64,000 nucleotides of DNA from DASUPK01 sp963695805. Its GTDB lineage: Bacteria > Actinomycetota > Thermoleophilia > Solirubrobacterales > 70-9. Shown one piece after another: positions 50,738 to 59,110 of the stretch. The notes under the pieces were generated by a model. That model made no database searches, was not told where the DNA came from, and saw only the letters and a program-made list of their open reading frames with translations. A program made the translations under genes and the position numbers. The stretch lies in contig CAVOHV010000007.1 in the NCBI GenBank assembly GCA_963695805.1, positions 1-64,000 on the forward strand, written 5' to 3'. Positions within the stretch are counted from its first letter, which is position 1, and every line of letters starts with the position of its first letter.

Positions 50738-51357
50738 AGGCTCTCCACGGCGAGCTGCTGGCCCTGGGTGCTCCAGATCTTGACCTCGAGGTAGAGCTCG
50801 TCGGGGAAGCCCTTGACTGCGTCGAGCGCGACGAGCGTGAAGCGCTCGTCGGAGACCGGGGTCTGGTCGACTACCTCCGCCTCGAGCTCGGCGGTCGCGG
50901 CCTTCGCGCCGGGGATCAGGGGCGTTCCCCAGACCAGGGTGACGTCGCCACGGCGGTCTTCCTCACCGCGCCAGGTGCCGATCACCTCCTCGTTCAGGTC
51001 GATCATCCAGTGGGGGTTCTGATCGGCCGTGACGTCGGTGAAGTCGGCCCGCGCCTCGAAGTCTCCCGCCTCGCCCGAGCCGCCCTCGGCCGGTCGCACG
51101 AAGGAGACGAAGCCGAAGAACTCGCTCGGCTCGGCGATTCCCTCGACTGGCGCAACGACGGGAACGTAGACGCGCCCGCCCCAGCCTCTCTCAGGGAACC
51201 AGGTCACCTCGCCCGGCGGTCCGCCGGCCTCCGCGAGGTGTCGTTCGCAGGCCTTGGCGAACTCGTCGCGCAGTCGCTGCCCCCAGCGGCCGTAGGGGAG
51301 ACCCTCGACGCTGGCGTCGGCGATGAAGCGGGGGATGGGACGGCGGACGGGCGGCAC
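50719..51357 (-). CDS. Uncharacterised soluble protein
   Basis: 212 residues, rich in Glu/Asp and Trp (GEVTWFPERGWGGRVYVPVV, NPHWMIDLNEEVIGTWRGE). No signal or TM. I recognise no domain. It overlaps the convergent lipoprotein gene by 19 bp and ends a minus-strand run with galT and GNAT (12 bp downstream of galT). Confidence 0.65.
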   Translation of the reverse strand: MPPVRRPIPRFIADASVEGLPYGRWGQRLRDEFAKACERHLAEAGGPPGEVTWFPERGWGGRVYVPVVAPVEGIAEPSEFFGFVSFVRPAEGGSGEAGDFEARADFTDVTADQNPHWMIDLNEEVIGTWRGEEDRRGDVTLVWGTPLIPGAKAATAELEAEVVDQTPVSDERFTLVALDAVKGFPDELYLEVKIWSTQGQQLAVESLYEEPE

Positions 51358-51369
51358 GGGCAGGGGACC

Positions 51370-52455
51370 CTACCCAAGCGCCTCGCGTAGCTCCGCCGCC
51401 GCCCGCTCGGGCGGGAAGACGTTGAGCTCGACGCCAGTCGACATCTCGAAGCCCGCCCGGATCCCGATCCGCGGGGCGATGTCGAGGTGCCAGTGGAAGG
51501 TCTCCGCGCTCCGCGGCGCCGTGAGCGTCCAGGCGTTGAACTGCGGGACGGCGCCGAAGCGCGCCCCGAGCGCCCGCAGCGCCGTGCGCAGCATCGCCAG
51601 TCCGACGTCGCCGTCCTGCTCGAAGCTCGGCGACGGGGTGCGGGGGATGATGCGGAGCTCGAAGGGGGAGCGGGAAGCCCAGGGGCAGATCAACAGCGCG
51701 TCGTCGTCGATCGCCACCAACCGTTCCTTCCGGCGAACCTCCTCGGAGGCGACCTCGGCGAGCAGGTCGCCGCCCATGGTGTGCTGGTTGTAGGAGGAGA
51801 ACCGCTCCCGCTCCCTGGCGATCGCGACGGGGACGAAGCCCAGCGCGTAGAGCTGCGCGTGGCTGTGTTCGAGCGAGGCGCCCGCCTCCCGCCCTTCGTT
51901 GAGGATCAGCTGCACGTAGGCAGCCCTCTCGGCATGGGCGCGCATCCGCTCTCGCCAGCCCGCCATGGCCGCGGCGAGCTCGGCGTCGTCGAGTTGGCCG
52001 AGCGATGTGTGGTGTTTGGGTGAGTTGACGATCACCTCGTGGAATCCGGTCGCCACGGAGGCCTTGAAGAGATCGGGCTCGCGCCCGCGTGAGGTGGCTC
52101 GGAGCGGATCGCCGACGGCCGTGAAGCCCTCGCCCGCCTCGGCGCCGCCCTCCGGGGCCGTCACCGAATCGTCCTCCCAGGTCTGCGCGAGCGCCGGGTA
52201 CAGGTTCGGAACGGCCCGGACGCGCCAGCCGGGCGTGTCCGGGTCCCCTCCGCCGGGGCGGTCCGCCCAGGTCTCCGGGGGCGTGCGGTCCTCGTGCCCC
52301 TCACAGAAGGGGCAGTTCTCGACCGCCTTCGGACCGGGCTCGGTGGTGACCGCGCCGAAGTCGAAGGGCCGGTCGGCCCGCGCCGGCGAGAGGATCGTCC
52401 GCAGACCGGTGAGCTGGTCCAGGCGGACCTCCGGCTCCGGCTTGCTCTCAGCCAC
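51370..52455 (-). CDS. galT: Galactose-1-phosphate uridylyltransferase (GalT)
   Basis: 361 residues from GTG 52455, overlapping the GNAT stop by 8 bp; the longer upstream frame is a GNAT shadow. Zinc site CPFCEGHEDRTP, nucleophilic His in LEHSHAQLYALG, and VRAVPNLYPAL plus HEVIVNSPKHH. Exchanges UDP between UDP-glucose and galactose-1-phosphate; other nucleotidyl transferases of this family cannot be excluded. No galK or galE in the window. Confidence 0.88.
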   Translation of the reverse strand: MAESKPEPEVRLDQLTGLRTILSPARADRPFDFGAVTTEPGPKAVENCPFCEGHEDRTPPETWADRPGGGDPDTPGWRVRAVPNLYPALAQTWEDDSVTAPEGGAEAGEGFTAVGDPLRATSRGREPDLFKASVATGFHEVIVNSPKHHTSLGQLDDAELAAAMAGWRERMRAHAERAAYVQLILNEGREAGASLEHSHAQLYALGFVPVAIARERERFSSYNQHTMGGDLLAEVASEEVRRKERLVAIDDDALLICPWASRSPFELRIIPRTPSPSFEQDGDVGLAMLRTALRALGARFGAVPQFNAWTLTAPRSAETFHWHLDIAPRIGIRAGFEMSTGVELNVFPPERAAAELREALG

Positions 52456-52873
52456 CGAGCTCCTTCCGCATCCGCACGTGCTCGATCTCGGCCTCCAGAA
52501 ACGTCTCGCCCTCGGGGACGTAGCCGTGGACCGCATAGAAGGACTCGGCCCTGCGCTGGGCATTCAGGAGCATCTCCCTCGCGCCCCGCTCGCGCGCCTC
52601 GCGCTCCGCTCCGGCGAGCAATCGCCCGCCGACGCCGTTCCGGCGTACCCGCCGGTCGACCACCATCCGTTCGAGCTTCCACTCCCCGCCGCCGAGGTCC
52701 CGCAGGCGGCAGGTCGCGATCACGCCCGTGTCATCGACTCCCACGATCTGCACCGACTCCCGATCGAGGTCATCCACCTCCTCCTCGGGATCAACCCCCT
52801 GCTCATCGACGAAGACGCGGACCCGCAGGTCCATTGCGGCCTCGATCTCGGTGGCGTCACGGGTCGCGCGCAC
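52448..52873 (-). CDS. GNAT family N-acetyltransferase
   Basis: 141 residues. Motif A is VVDRRVRRNGVGGRLLAGAE (RRxGxG acetyl-CoA loop), followed by AQRRAESFYAVHGYVPEGE (ElaA/YjcF type). Substrate unknown. Coupled to galT by the 8-bp overlap. Confidence 0.9.
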   Translation of the reverse strand: MRATRDATEIEAAMDLRVRVFVDEQGVDPEEEVDDLDRESVQIVGVDDTGVIATCRLRDLGGGEWKLERMVVDRRVRRNGVGGRLLAGAEREARERGAREMLLNAQRRAESFYAVHGYVPEGETFLEAEIEHVRMRKELGG

Positions 52874-52899
52874 CGTGACGGTGAGGCGGCAGTCGGCGC

Positions 52900-53667
52900 T
52901 CAGGTTTCCGACTTCTTGGTCAGCCGCTGGAACGCGTCGATGAACTCGATCGGCAACGGGAAGACGATGGTCGTGTTCTGGTTCACGCCCATCTCGAGCA
53001 GCGTCTGCAGGTAGCGCAGCTGGAGAGTCGCCGGGTTCCTCGAGATGATGTCGGCGGCCTGAGCGAGCTTCTCGGCAGCCTGGTACTCGCCCTCGGCGTT
53101 GATGATCTTGGCCCGTCGTTCACGCTCGGCCTCGGCCTGGCGCGCCATCGCCCGCTGCATCTGCTCGGGGATCTCGACGTCCTTGATCTCAACGGTGCTG
53201 ACCTTGACGCCCCAGGGCTCGGTCTGCTCGTCGATGATCTTCTGCAGGTCCTCGTTGAGCCGCTCGCGTTCCGAGAGCAGCTGGTCGAGCTCGGCCTTGC
53301 CCAGCACGGACCGCAGCGTGGTCTGCGCAATCTGGGACGTGGCGAGCAGGAAGTTCTCGACCTCGACGATCGAGCTGTTGGGGTCGATCACCCGGAAGTA
53401 GGCAACGGCGTTGACGCGGGCGGGAACGTTGTCGCGGGTGATCACCTCCTGCGGCGGGATGTTGAGGGTGACCGTCCGGAGGTCAACTCGGACCATCCGG
53501 TCGATCACCGGGACCAGCAGGATCAGCCCGGGTCCCTTCTGGGCGATCAACCGCCCGAGGCGGAAGATCACCCCGCGCTCGTACTCCCTCAGGACCCGGA
53601 CCGACGAGCCTAGGAAGATCAGCACGAAGAACGCGATGACAACGATGACGCCAATCGCTACCGTCAT
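52900..53667 (-). CDS. Slipin (SPFH/stomatin-family) membrane protein
   Basis: 255 residues. One N-terminal TM (about 3-22) and a SPFH domain with VLREYERGVIFRLGRL, GPGLILLVPVIDRMVRVDLR, RDNVPARVNAVAYFRVID and WGVKVSTVEIKDVEIPEQMQ, then a helical oligomerisation tail. Forms membrane microdomain scaffolds. Adjacent NfeD gene is its usual partner. Confidence 0.94.
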   Translation of the reverse strand: MTVAIGVIVVIAFFVLIFLGSSVRVLREYERGVIFRLGRLIAQKGPGLILLVPVIDRMVRVDLRTVTLNIPPQEVITRDNVPARVNAVAYFRVIDPNSSIVEVENFLLATSQIAQTTLRSVLGKAELDQLLSERERLNEDLQKIIDEQTEPWGVKVSTVEIKDVEIPEQMQRAMARQAEAERERRAKIINAEGEYQAAEKLAQAADIISRNPATLQLRYLQTLLEMGVNQNTTIVFPLPIEFIDAFQRLTKKSET

Positions 53668-53670
53668 GTG

Positions 53671-54138
53671 TCAGGCCCCTTTCTCGACAGTTGCCTGGTC
53701 TTGGTTGGCGACGGGCTCCACCTCGAGAGTCAGGCCGTCCACCGCCCTGACACGGACTCTATTGCCTAGCCCGATCTTGTCAGCGCCCGTCGCCCGCGCC
53801 TTCCAGAGGGCGCCCTGCACGAAGATTTGACCCTCCGGGTCGAGCGGCTCGCGGACCTCCCCGACCGATCCGACCATCTCCTCGGATCCGGTCCGGACGG
53901 GCTCGTCGCGGTGCGCCGCCAGGGCCTTGCGCGAAGCGAAGACGACGAATCCGGCGAGAATCACGCCGGCGACCACGATCGCCGCGACCGGGAGGTCGTG
54001 GCCCGCGTCGCGCCAGGCGAAGCCGGCGCCCACCAGGGCGGCGACCCCGAGCAGGCCGAGGACCGTCGTCGGCGCGTGGGCCTCGGCGATGAAGAGCAGT
54101 AACGCAAGCGCAAGTAGGGCGATCGCCAGGCCTTCCAT
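53671..54138 (-). CDS. NfeD-family membrane protein
   Basis: 155 residues. Four hydrophobic segments (about 4-90) then an OB-fold tail with GSVGEVREPLDPEGQIFVQGALWKAR and VRVRAVDGLTLEVEPV. Works with slipins at the membrane, where the OB fold is cytosolic. Ends 4 bp before the slipin start, so one transcript. Confidence 0.92.
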   Translation of the reverse strand: MEGLAIALLALALLLFIAEAHAPTTVLGLLGVAALVGAGFAWRDAGHDLPVAAIVVAGVILAGFVVFASRKALAAHRDEPVRTGSEEMVGSVGEVREPLDPEGQIFVQGALWKARATGADKIGLGNRVRVRAVDGLTLEVEPVANQDQATVEKGA

Positions 54139-54145
54139 ACGACCA

Positions 54146-54742
54146 TTATCCGCCTGACGCGTACTTGTTCACGTCCGCGACCAGATCCGACTCGTCCTGA
54201 TAGACGCCCGGATGCGTGAAGACGAGCTTTCCGGAGCGGTCGTAGAAGCTGGTGGTCGGGAAGGCCTGCGGCGGGCCGCCCAGATCCTGGGCGATGTGCA
54301 GATCGGCGTCGCTGTAGGAGGGATAGGGCAGGGGCAGCTCCGAGAGGAAGGTTTCGGCGGAGCCGCTCGAGTCGTTCGAGTTCACGCCCAGGAAGCCGAT
54401 CTGCCCGCCGCGCTTTTCCGCGAGCGATTGGAACCAGGGGAACTCGAAGCGGCAGGGGCCGCACCACGAGGCCCACTTGTTGACCACTACCGGTGTCCCC
54501 CGGAGCTGCTGGAGGCGGGCGTCGAAGGCGTCGGTGCCGCCGTCGAGCAATTGGTTCGCCTGAGAGCGGATCGCGGCCAGTTGGGGCGGAGCCCCGGAGA
54601 TCGGCGCTTTCGCCTGATCGGCCGTCAAACGGGAGTCCGGATTGCCGTTGCTTGCGCCGCAGCCGGCGACCACGAGGGCTGCCAGCACCGAAATCAGGGC
54701 AAAAGTCGTGCGTGCGGCTCTTGGGCGGGGGCTTGTTTTCAC
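54146..54742 (-). CDS. TlpA-like thioredoxin-fold lipoprotein
   Basis: 198 residues from GTG 54742 (a TTG at 54769 is also in frame). Lipobox VVAGC with Cys28 then a Gly/Asn/Ser linker, and a thioredoxin fold with the redox motif WASWCGPCRF (Cys94, Cys97) and cis-Pro AFPTTSF. Reduces disulfides outside the membrane, for cytochrome c maturation or protein repair. Follows NfeD upstream on the same strand; the DEAH helicase is divergent from it. Confidence 0.9.
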   Translation of the reverse strand: MKTSPRPRAARTTFALISVLAALVVAGCGASNGNPDSRLTADQAKAPISGAPPQLAAIRSQANQLLDGGTDAFDARLQQLRGTPVVVNKWASWCGPCRFEFPWFQSLAEKRGGQIGFLGVNSNDSSGSAETFLSELPLPYPSYSDADLHIAQDLGGPPQAFPTTSFYDRSGKLVFTHPGVYQDESDLVADVNKYASGG

Positions 54743-54918
54743 ATTTAGGGAATACGGGTCACAGGTCAAGAGTGCTTTAATTACTAACGGTCCATCTAGT
54801 TCCTGGACCCTGGGAGAGCCCGGAGCGGATAGCCGTATCTCGGGTTTGTCCTGTGATCAGGCCGATTGCGCTTCGCCATCTTTGCGTTTGGCGAGGAGCG
54901 GCAGATCAAGAGCCTCAG

Positions 54919-57528
54919 ATGGCTGAAGAGACCAAGGCAGCCGCCAAAGCGGCAAAGGCGCCTACGAGCGCCGACATCGAACGTGCTCGCGAGTTCGCCC
55001 GCGAGCCCTTCCTGCTGGAAGGAGAGAAACCCAAGGACCTCGCTTCCGGGACGCCTCGGCGGCGAGCGCTCGATGCCGCCCTCGTCGAGATTGACGACGG
55101 CCGCGAGGCGCCGTCGATCGAGTGGCGCCGCGACTTCTCGCTCCTGCTCGGCCTGGAGCGCCTGCTCTCCGAGGAGACGCCTCACCTCGCCGACGGCGCC
55201 GAGCTCTCCGCCCACCAGGTGGACGCCCTCTCGGGCACTCTCGCCGCGCTGATCGCCGACGTCCAGGAGCGGATCGACGGCCACTCCTGGGCGGGGAACG
55301 GCATCGCACCGGCCGTCGAGAAGATCGAGGACGACGCCTCGGAGAACGGAGCCGGAGCGGACACCGAGGACGCGGAACTCGACGAGGACGAGGAGGTCGA
55401 GGACGAGGAGGATGTCGAGGACGAGGATGACGTCGAGGATGAGGAGGACGTCGAGGACGAGGAGGCCACCGAGGAGGAGGAGGCCGAGGACTGGGACGAG
55501 GATTCCGACGAGGACGTCGTCGAGGAGGCGCCGGAGGACCCCGGCGCCAACCGCCGCTTCTGGTTCGAGCACGCCACCGGCTCCGGCAAGACCGTCGCCG
55601 CCGTTGGCTTCATCGAGGCCTCGCGGACGGGTGGCATCCTGATCCTGACCCACCGTCGCAACCTGGTCGATCAGTTCATCGGCGAGATCTCCGACCGCGG
55701 CTACGCCGACCGCCTCTCGCCGGCCCTGCTCGACGGGGCGGACCACCCCTACGGCCCGGTCACCGTCGAGACCTACCAGTGGTTCGTCCGCAACGCAGGC
55801 CGGATCTCCGATGCCTACTGCGTCGTGATCTGCGACGAGGCCCACACCGCGCTCGGCGAGAAGACCAGCGCCTGCATCCGTGCCTGGCCCGGCCCGGTCT
55901 TCATCGGCATGACCGCGACCGGCGCGCTGATCGCCCGCCACGTCACCGATCTCTTCCCCACACAGACTTCCCGCTTCGACCTCGCCCAGGCGGCCCGCCG
56001 CGGAGTTATCGCGCCGCTGCGCTGCGTGCGCATCCCGCCGGGCCCGGGCGTCAGGACGATCGCCAAGGTGCCCCTGCGGAAGGGCGAGGTGGACCAGGAC
56101 TTCGACCAGGAGGAGCTGGCCAAGCTGCTGGACCAGACGCCCTTCAACGTGGCGATCGCGGATCTCTATCGGTCTCGCTTCCGCCGGGTGCCGGGAGTGG
56201 TCTACACAGCCGGCGTCAAGCACGCCACCAACGTCGCCAAGGCCTTCCAGGAAGCCGGAATCAACGCCCGCGCGGTCTCCGGTGAGACGCCGAAGCGAGA
56301 GCTCGCCGAGATCTTGGCGGGCTTCGAAAGAGGCGAAGTGGATGTGCTCTGCAACGCGATGCTGCTCGCCGAGGGCTGGAACAGCCCACGCGCGACGATC
56401 TGCATGCACCTCGCGCCGACTGCCTCCCGGCGGGTCTACCAGCAGCGGGTCGGCCGTGTCACCAGGCGCAACCCGGGCAAGGAAGCGGGGCTCGTCATCG
56501 ACTTCGTCCACCCGGCCACCACCCACGACGAGACGATCGTCACCCTGCACAGCCTCCTCGACCGCGACGTCTACCGCGGTGGCGCGATCGTGGTCGGCCC
56601 GGTGCGGCGCGGCCGCGGCCGCCGGGTTCGGGTCGAGAAGCGCGTCGTGCCGGTCTCGGACGACTCCAACCGCCGCCTGCGCGTCCTGGAGCGCGAGCTC
56701 TGGCGGATCGCCGTCGAGAACCTGAACCACTCCGAGCAGCACGTCTGGGCGGCGCTCGCCGGAGCGCGGGTCAACCCCTCGGGCTGGCGGCGAGCCAAGG
56801 CGATGCTCCAGCACGACCAGAGCAAGGAGCTCCGCCGCCGCTTCCTGCTCACCTGCCTGCAGCGCAACCGCAATCAGCAGCTGCGCATCAAGGCACTCAG
56901 CGAGATCGCGGTGCTGCGCGACGCGGAGGCCTTCGACGATGCGATCGACACCATCGGCACGTGGTCGCGCGACGACCGGCGGGCCGGCAGCAAGGTCATG
57001 ATGGAGGCGCTCGCCGAGCGACGGATCGGCCGTCGCGACCAGGCGCAGGCCTGGGTCTGGCGCCTCGCCGACTACACCCGCGACCTGCACGAGGAGTACG
57101 CGGTCCAGCGCTGGCCCGAGACGAAGCGCCTACTCGGCCTGTTGGTCAACTCATCGGGACGTGCCCACGGGCGCAACGCCCGCCGGCTGGTGCACGCCGC
57201 GCGCAACCAGGACCGCCGGCTCGCCGCGGCTCTGCTCGCCGCCGGCATCGCCCACACGCCCGAGGGCGAGGAGGTCCTGCGAGGGGCCCGGATGCGCGCC
57301 GCCCGCAAGCCGTCCGCCGTCGCTCGAGAGCTGCTTCGCAACTTCCCCAAGTCTGGGGGTCGCCGCCGGCGCCGCAAGCGCAAGGGCGGCGGGGTCGGGA
57401 AGAGCGGCGGCGCAAGGGCAAATGGCGCGCGGGCGGAGCAGCAAGACGTCGAGGAGCTGGAGGTCACCGAGAGCGAGAACGGCTCGGCACCCGAGGCAGA
57501 AGAAGCCGAGGCGGAAGCAGCCGACTAG
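54919..57528 (+). CDS. DEAH/SF2 helicase with an acidic insert in the core
   Basis: 869 residues from ATG 54919; GTG 54853 would add 22 residues. Q-like SAHQVDAL (about 97-104), then a very acidic tract (138-208), then motif I ATGSGKT (219-225), DEAH box VICDEAHTA, motif III GMTATGA, motif IV YTAGVKHATNVAK, motif V VDVLCNAMLLAEGWNSP and motif VI QQRVGRVTRR. A helical C-terminal domain of about 300 residues has an Arg/Lys tail and an acidic end. Insertion of some 70 Glu/Asp-rich residues between the Q-like motif and Walker A is unusual. The substrate (DNA or RNA) is unknown; no nuclease domain is seen, and no partner gene is adjacent. Confidence 0.88.
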   Translation: MAEETKAAAKAAKAPTSADIERAREFAREPFLLEGEKPKDLASGTPRRRALDAALVEIDDGREAPSIEWRRDFSLLLGLERLLSEETPHLADGAELSAHQVDALSGTLAALIADVQERIDGHSWAGNGIAPAVEKIEDDASENGAGADTEDAELDEDEEVEDEEDVEDEDDVEDEEDVEDEEATEEEEAEDWDEDSDEDVVEEAPEDPGANRRFWFEHATGSGKTVAAVGFIEASRTGGILILTHRRNLVDQFIGEISDRGYADRLSPALLDGADHPYGPVTVETYQWFVRNAGRISDAYCVVICDEAHTALGEKTSACIRAWPGPVFIGMTATGALIARHVTDLFPTQTSRFDLAQAARRGVIAPLRCVRIPPGPGVRTIAKVPLRKGEVDQDFDQEELAKLLDQTPFNVAIADLYRSRFRRVPGVVYTAGVKHATNVAKAFQEAGINARAVSGETPKRELAEILAGFERGEVDVLCNAMLLAEGWNSPRATICMHLAPTASRRVYQQRVGRVTRRNPGKEAGLVIDFVHPATTHDETIVTLHSLLDRDVYRGGAIVVGPVRRGRGRRVRVEKRVVPVSDDSNRRLRVLERELWRIAVENLNHSEQHVWAALAGARVNPSGWRRAKAMLQHDQSKELRRRFLLTCLQRNRNQQLRIKALSEIAVLRDAEAFDDAIDTIGTWSRDDRRAGSKVMMEALAERRIGRRDQAQAWVWRLADYTRDLHEEYAVQRWPETKRLLGLLVNSSGRAHGRNARRLVHAARNQDRRLAAALLAAGIAHTPEGEEVLRGARMRAARKPSAVARELLRNFPKSGGRRRRRKRKGGGVGKSGGARANGARAEQQDVEELEVTESENGSAPEAEEAEAEAAD

Positions 57529-57538
57529 CCGGCTGTGG

Positions 57539-58279
57539 CTAGCGCCCGACGGCGAGGTGGACCTCGCCGGCACCCAGGCTGACTCGCTCCCCGTCCGTCT
57601 TCTCAACCACGAGGTGACCGCGCTCGTCGATCTCCTGGGCGACGCCATCGCCACCGTCCCATGAGATCTGCCTGCCGGAGAGGACGTCTCGGGTCCGGAA
57701 GACGGCGAGCACCTCATCGTCCGCGGCGCCGACCCAGCGACCCAGCACCTCGTTGAGGGCCCCGAGTGCGCGCCGCACACCGGGCGCGCCCCCCGGCGGC
57801 ACTCCCCCCTCCGCCTCGGTGGGCAGCACCGAGGCGGCCGTCTCGCGCAGCTCCGGCGGGAACTCGTCCTGGGGGATCGCGACGTTCAGGCCGACTCCGA
57901 TCACCGCCCAGCCCTCCTCCGGGCGAGCCTCGACCAGTACGCCCGCCACCTTGCGCTCGTCCACCCAGACGTCGTTCGGCCACTTCACCTGGCAGCGGAC
58001 GGGCGCGACCGCCTCGGTGGCCTCGCAGACCGCCACCGGCACTGCGAGGGGCAGCAGGGTGGCTCCATCCGGAGCGAAGGGTCGCAGTAGCGCCGAGTAG
58101 AGGAGACAGGAGCCGGGCGGCGCGAACCACTCGTTGCCGCGACGACCGCGGCCCGCCGTCTGCTCATCGGCGGTGACCACCAGCCCGCCAGGGGCCCCGG
58201 CCGTCGCGAGCTCCTTGGCGCGCTCGTTGGTCGAGTCCGTGCGCCGGAAGTGTCGGTGGGGGTGTCCGAACTCGGTCAC
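57539..58279 (-). CDS. birA: Biotin-[acetyl-CoA-carboxylase] ligase
   Basis: 246 residues, ligase domain without the N-terminal DNA-binding domain. DSTNERAKE, TAGRGRRGNEWF (biotinyl-AMP loop), VKWPNDVWVDERKVAGVLVE and the C-terminal SH3-like part are present. Attaches biotin to carboxylase carrier proteins; cannot act as the bio repressor. ATG overlaps the DUF62 gene stop (ATGA). Confidence 0.95.
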   Translation of the reverse strand: MTEFGHPHRHFRRTDSTNERAKELATAGAPGGLVVTADEQTAGRGRRGNEWFAPPGSCLLYSALLRPFAPDGATLLPLAVPVAVCEATEAVAPVRCQVKWPNDVWVDERKVAGVLVEARPEEGWAVIGVGLNVAIPQDEFPPELRETAASVLPTEAEGGVPPGGAPGVRRALGALNEVLGRWVGAADDEVLAVFRTRDVLSGRQISWDGGDGVAQEIDERGHLVVEKTDGERVSLGAGEVHLAVGR

Positions 58280-59091
58280 TTCAATGGCCGGAGCGTCACC
58301 TCGCCGTCGGGCGCGAGATTCATCAGCCCCGCGGCACTCCCTCCGCCCACCGCCAGCGCGAGCGCCCCGGAGGAATCCTCGAAGAGGAGCACCTCGCCTG
58401 GATCGACCTCGGCGAAGGTCCGGGCCCAGACCGCTTCGAAGCGGCCGTCGGGTGCGCGGATGTCGAGCGCCTCGCCGGGCCGGAGTGGGCCGTCGACGAG
58501 CATTGAAGAGTCGAGATCGAGCGTGACGTTGCCATAGCCGTCCACGTGGATCGCATGAGCGACGATCTCGTCCGGCCCGATCCGGGGCGTCGGGAGGTCC
58601 AGCGCGGTCAGTGACGCCGGGTCGATCGGCTGACCAGCTTCCTCGAGCCGCGCCCCGAGCGCCAGGTGTGCGGCCACGGGCGCGAACAGGTCACGCCCGT
58701 GGAAGGTCGCCGACACCGGCTCGAGGCGGAAGGGCGAGCGCGTGAGGTCGACGGCGTCGAGCGCGCCGCCGAGCCGTTCCAGCGCGCGTGAGAGCAGGCC
58801 GTTGTCGGGCCCGACCAAAAAGCGGCCTTCCGCGGCGGCGACCGCGACCGCACGGCGCTCCGAGCCAACGCCCGGATCGACGACCGCGAGATGCACCCCG
58901 GGTGGGCAGGAGGGGAGCGCGTTGGCGAGCAGGATCGCGCCTTGGCGGATGTCCTGGCGGGCGACGCCGTGGCTGAGGTCGATCAGCGGGGCGCCGGGCG
59001 CGATCTGCGCGATCACGGCCCGGCAGACGCCCGCGAACTCGTCCTCGTAGCCGTAGTCGGAGAGAAACGTGATCGGCCGCGGCTGAGCCAC
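58276..59091 (-). CDS. SAM hydroxide adenosyltransferase (DUF62)
   Basis: 271 residues from GTG. FLSDYGYEDEFAGVCRAVI, VVDPGVGSERRAVAV (Asp and Arg of the Asp-Arg-His triad), FHGRDLFAPVAAHLA (His) and a C-terminal domain with HVDGYGNVTLD. The family hydrolyses SAM to adenosine and methionine using water. Coupled to birA by a 4-bp overlap. TAGGAT lies 6 nt before the start. Confidence 0.93.
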   Translation of the reverse strand: MAQPRPITFLSDYGYEDEFAGVCRAVIAQIAPGAPLIDLSHGVARQDIRQGAILLANALPSCPPGVHLAVVDPGVGSERRAVAVAAAEGRFLVGPDNGLLSRALERLGGALDAVDLTRSPFRLEPVSATFHGRDLFAPVAAHLALGARLEEAGQPIDPASLTALDLPTPRIGPDEIVAHAIHVDGYGNVTLDLDSSMLVDGPLRPGEALDIRAPDGRFEAVWARTFAEVDPGEVLLFEDSSGALALAVGGGSAAGLMNLAPDGEVTLRPLK

Positions 59092-59097
59092 GCCCGG

Positions 59098-59103
59098 ATC
59101 CTA
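59098..59103 (-). promoter_or_regulatory. -10-like hexamer TAGGAT before the DUF62-birA pair
   Basis: TAGGAT ends 6 nt before GTG 59091; it lies 7 bp from the repaired stop of the P-domain gene. Confidence 0.4.
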
Positions 59104-59110
59104 TGTGGCG

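Noticed and set aside
54796..57090. 764-codon open frame antisense to the helicase gene
   Set aside because: Composition reflects GC-rich wobble positions of the helicase gene; no protein motif, no ribosome site, no neighbours in that direction.
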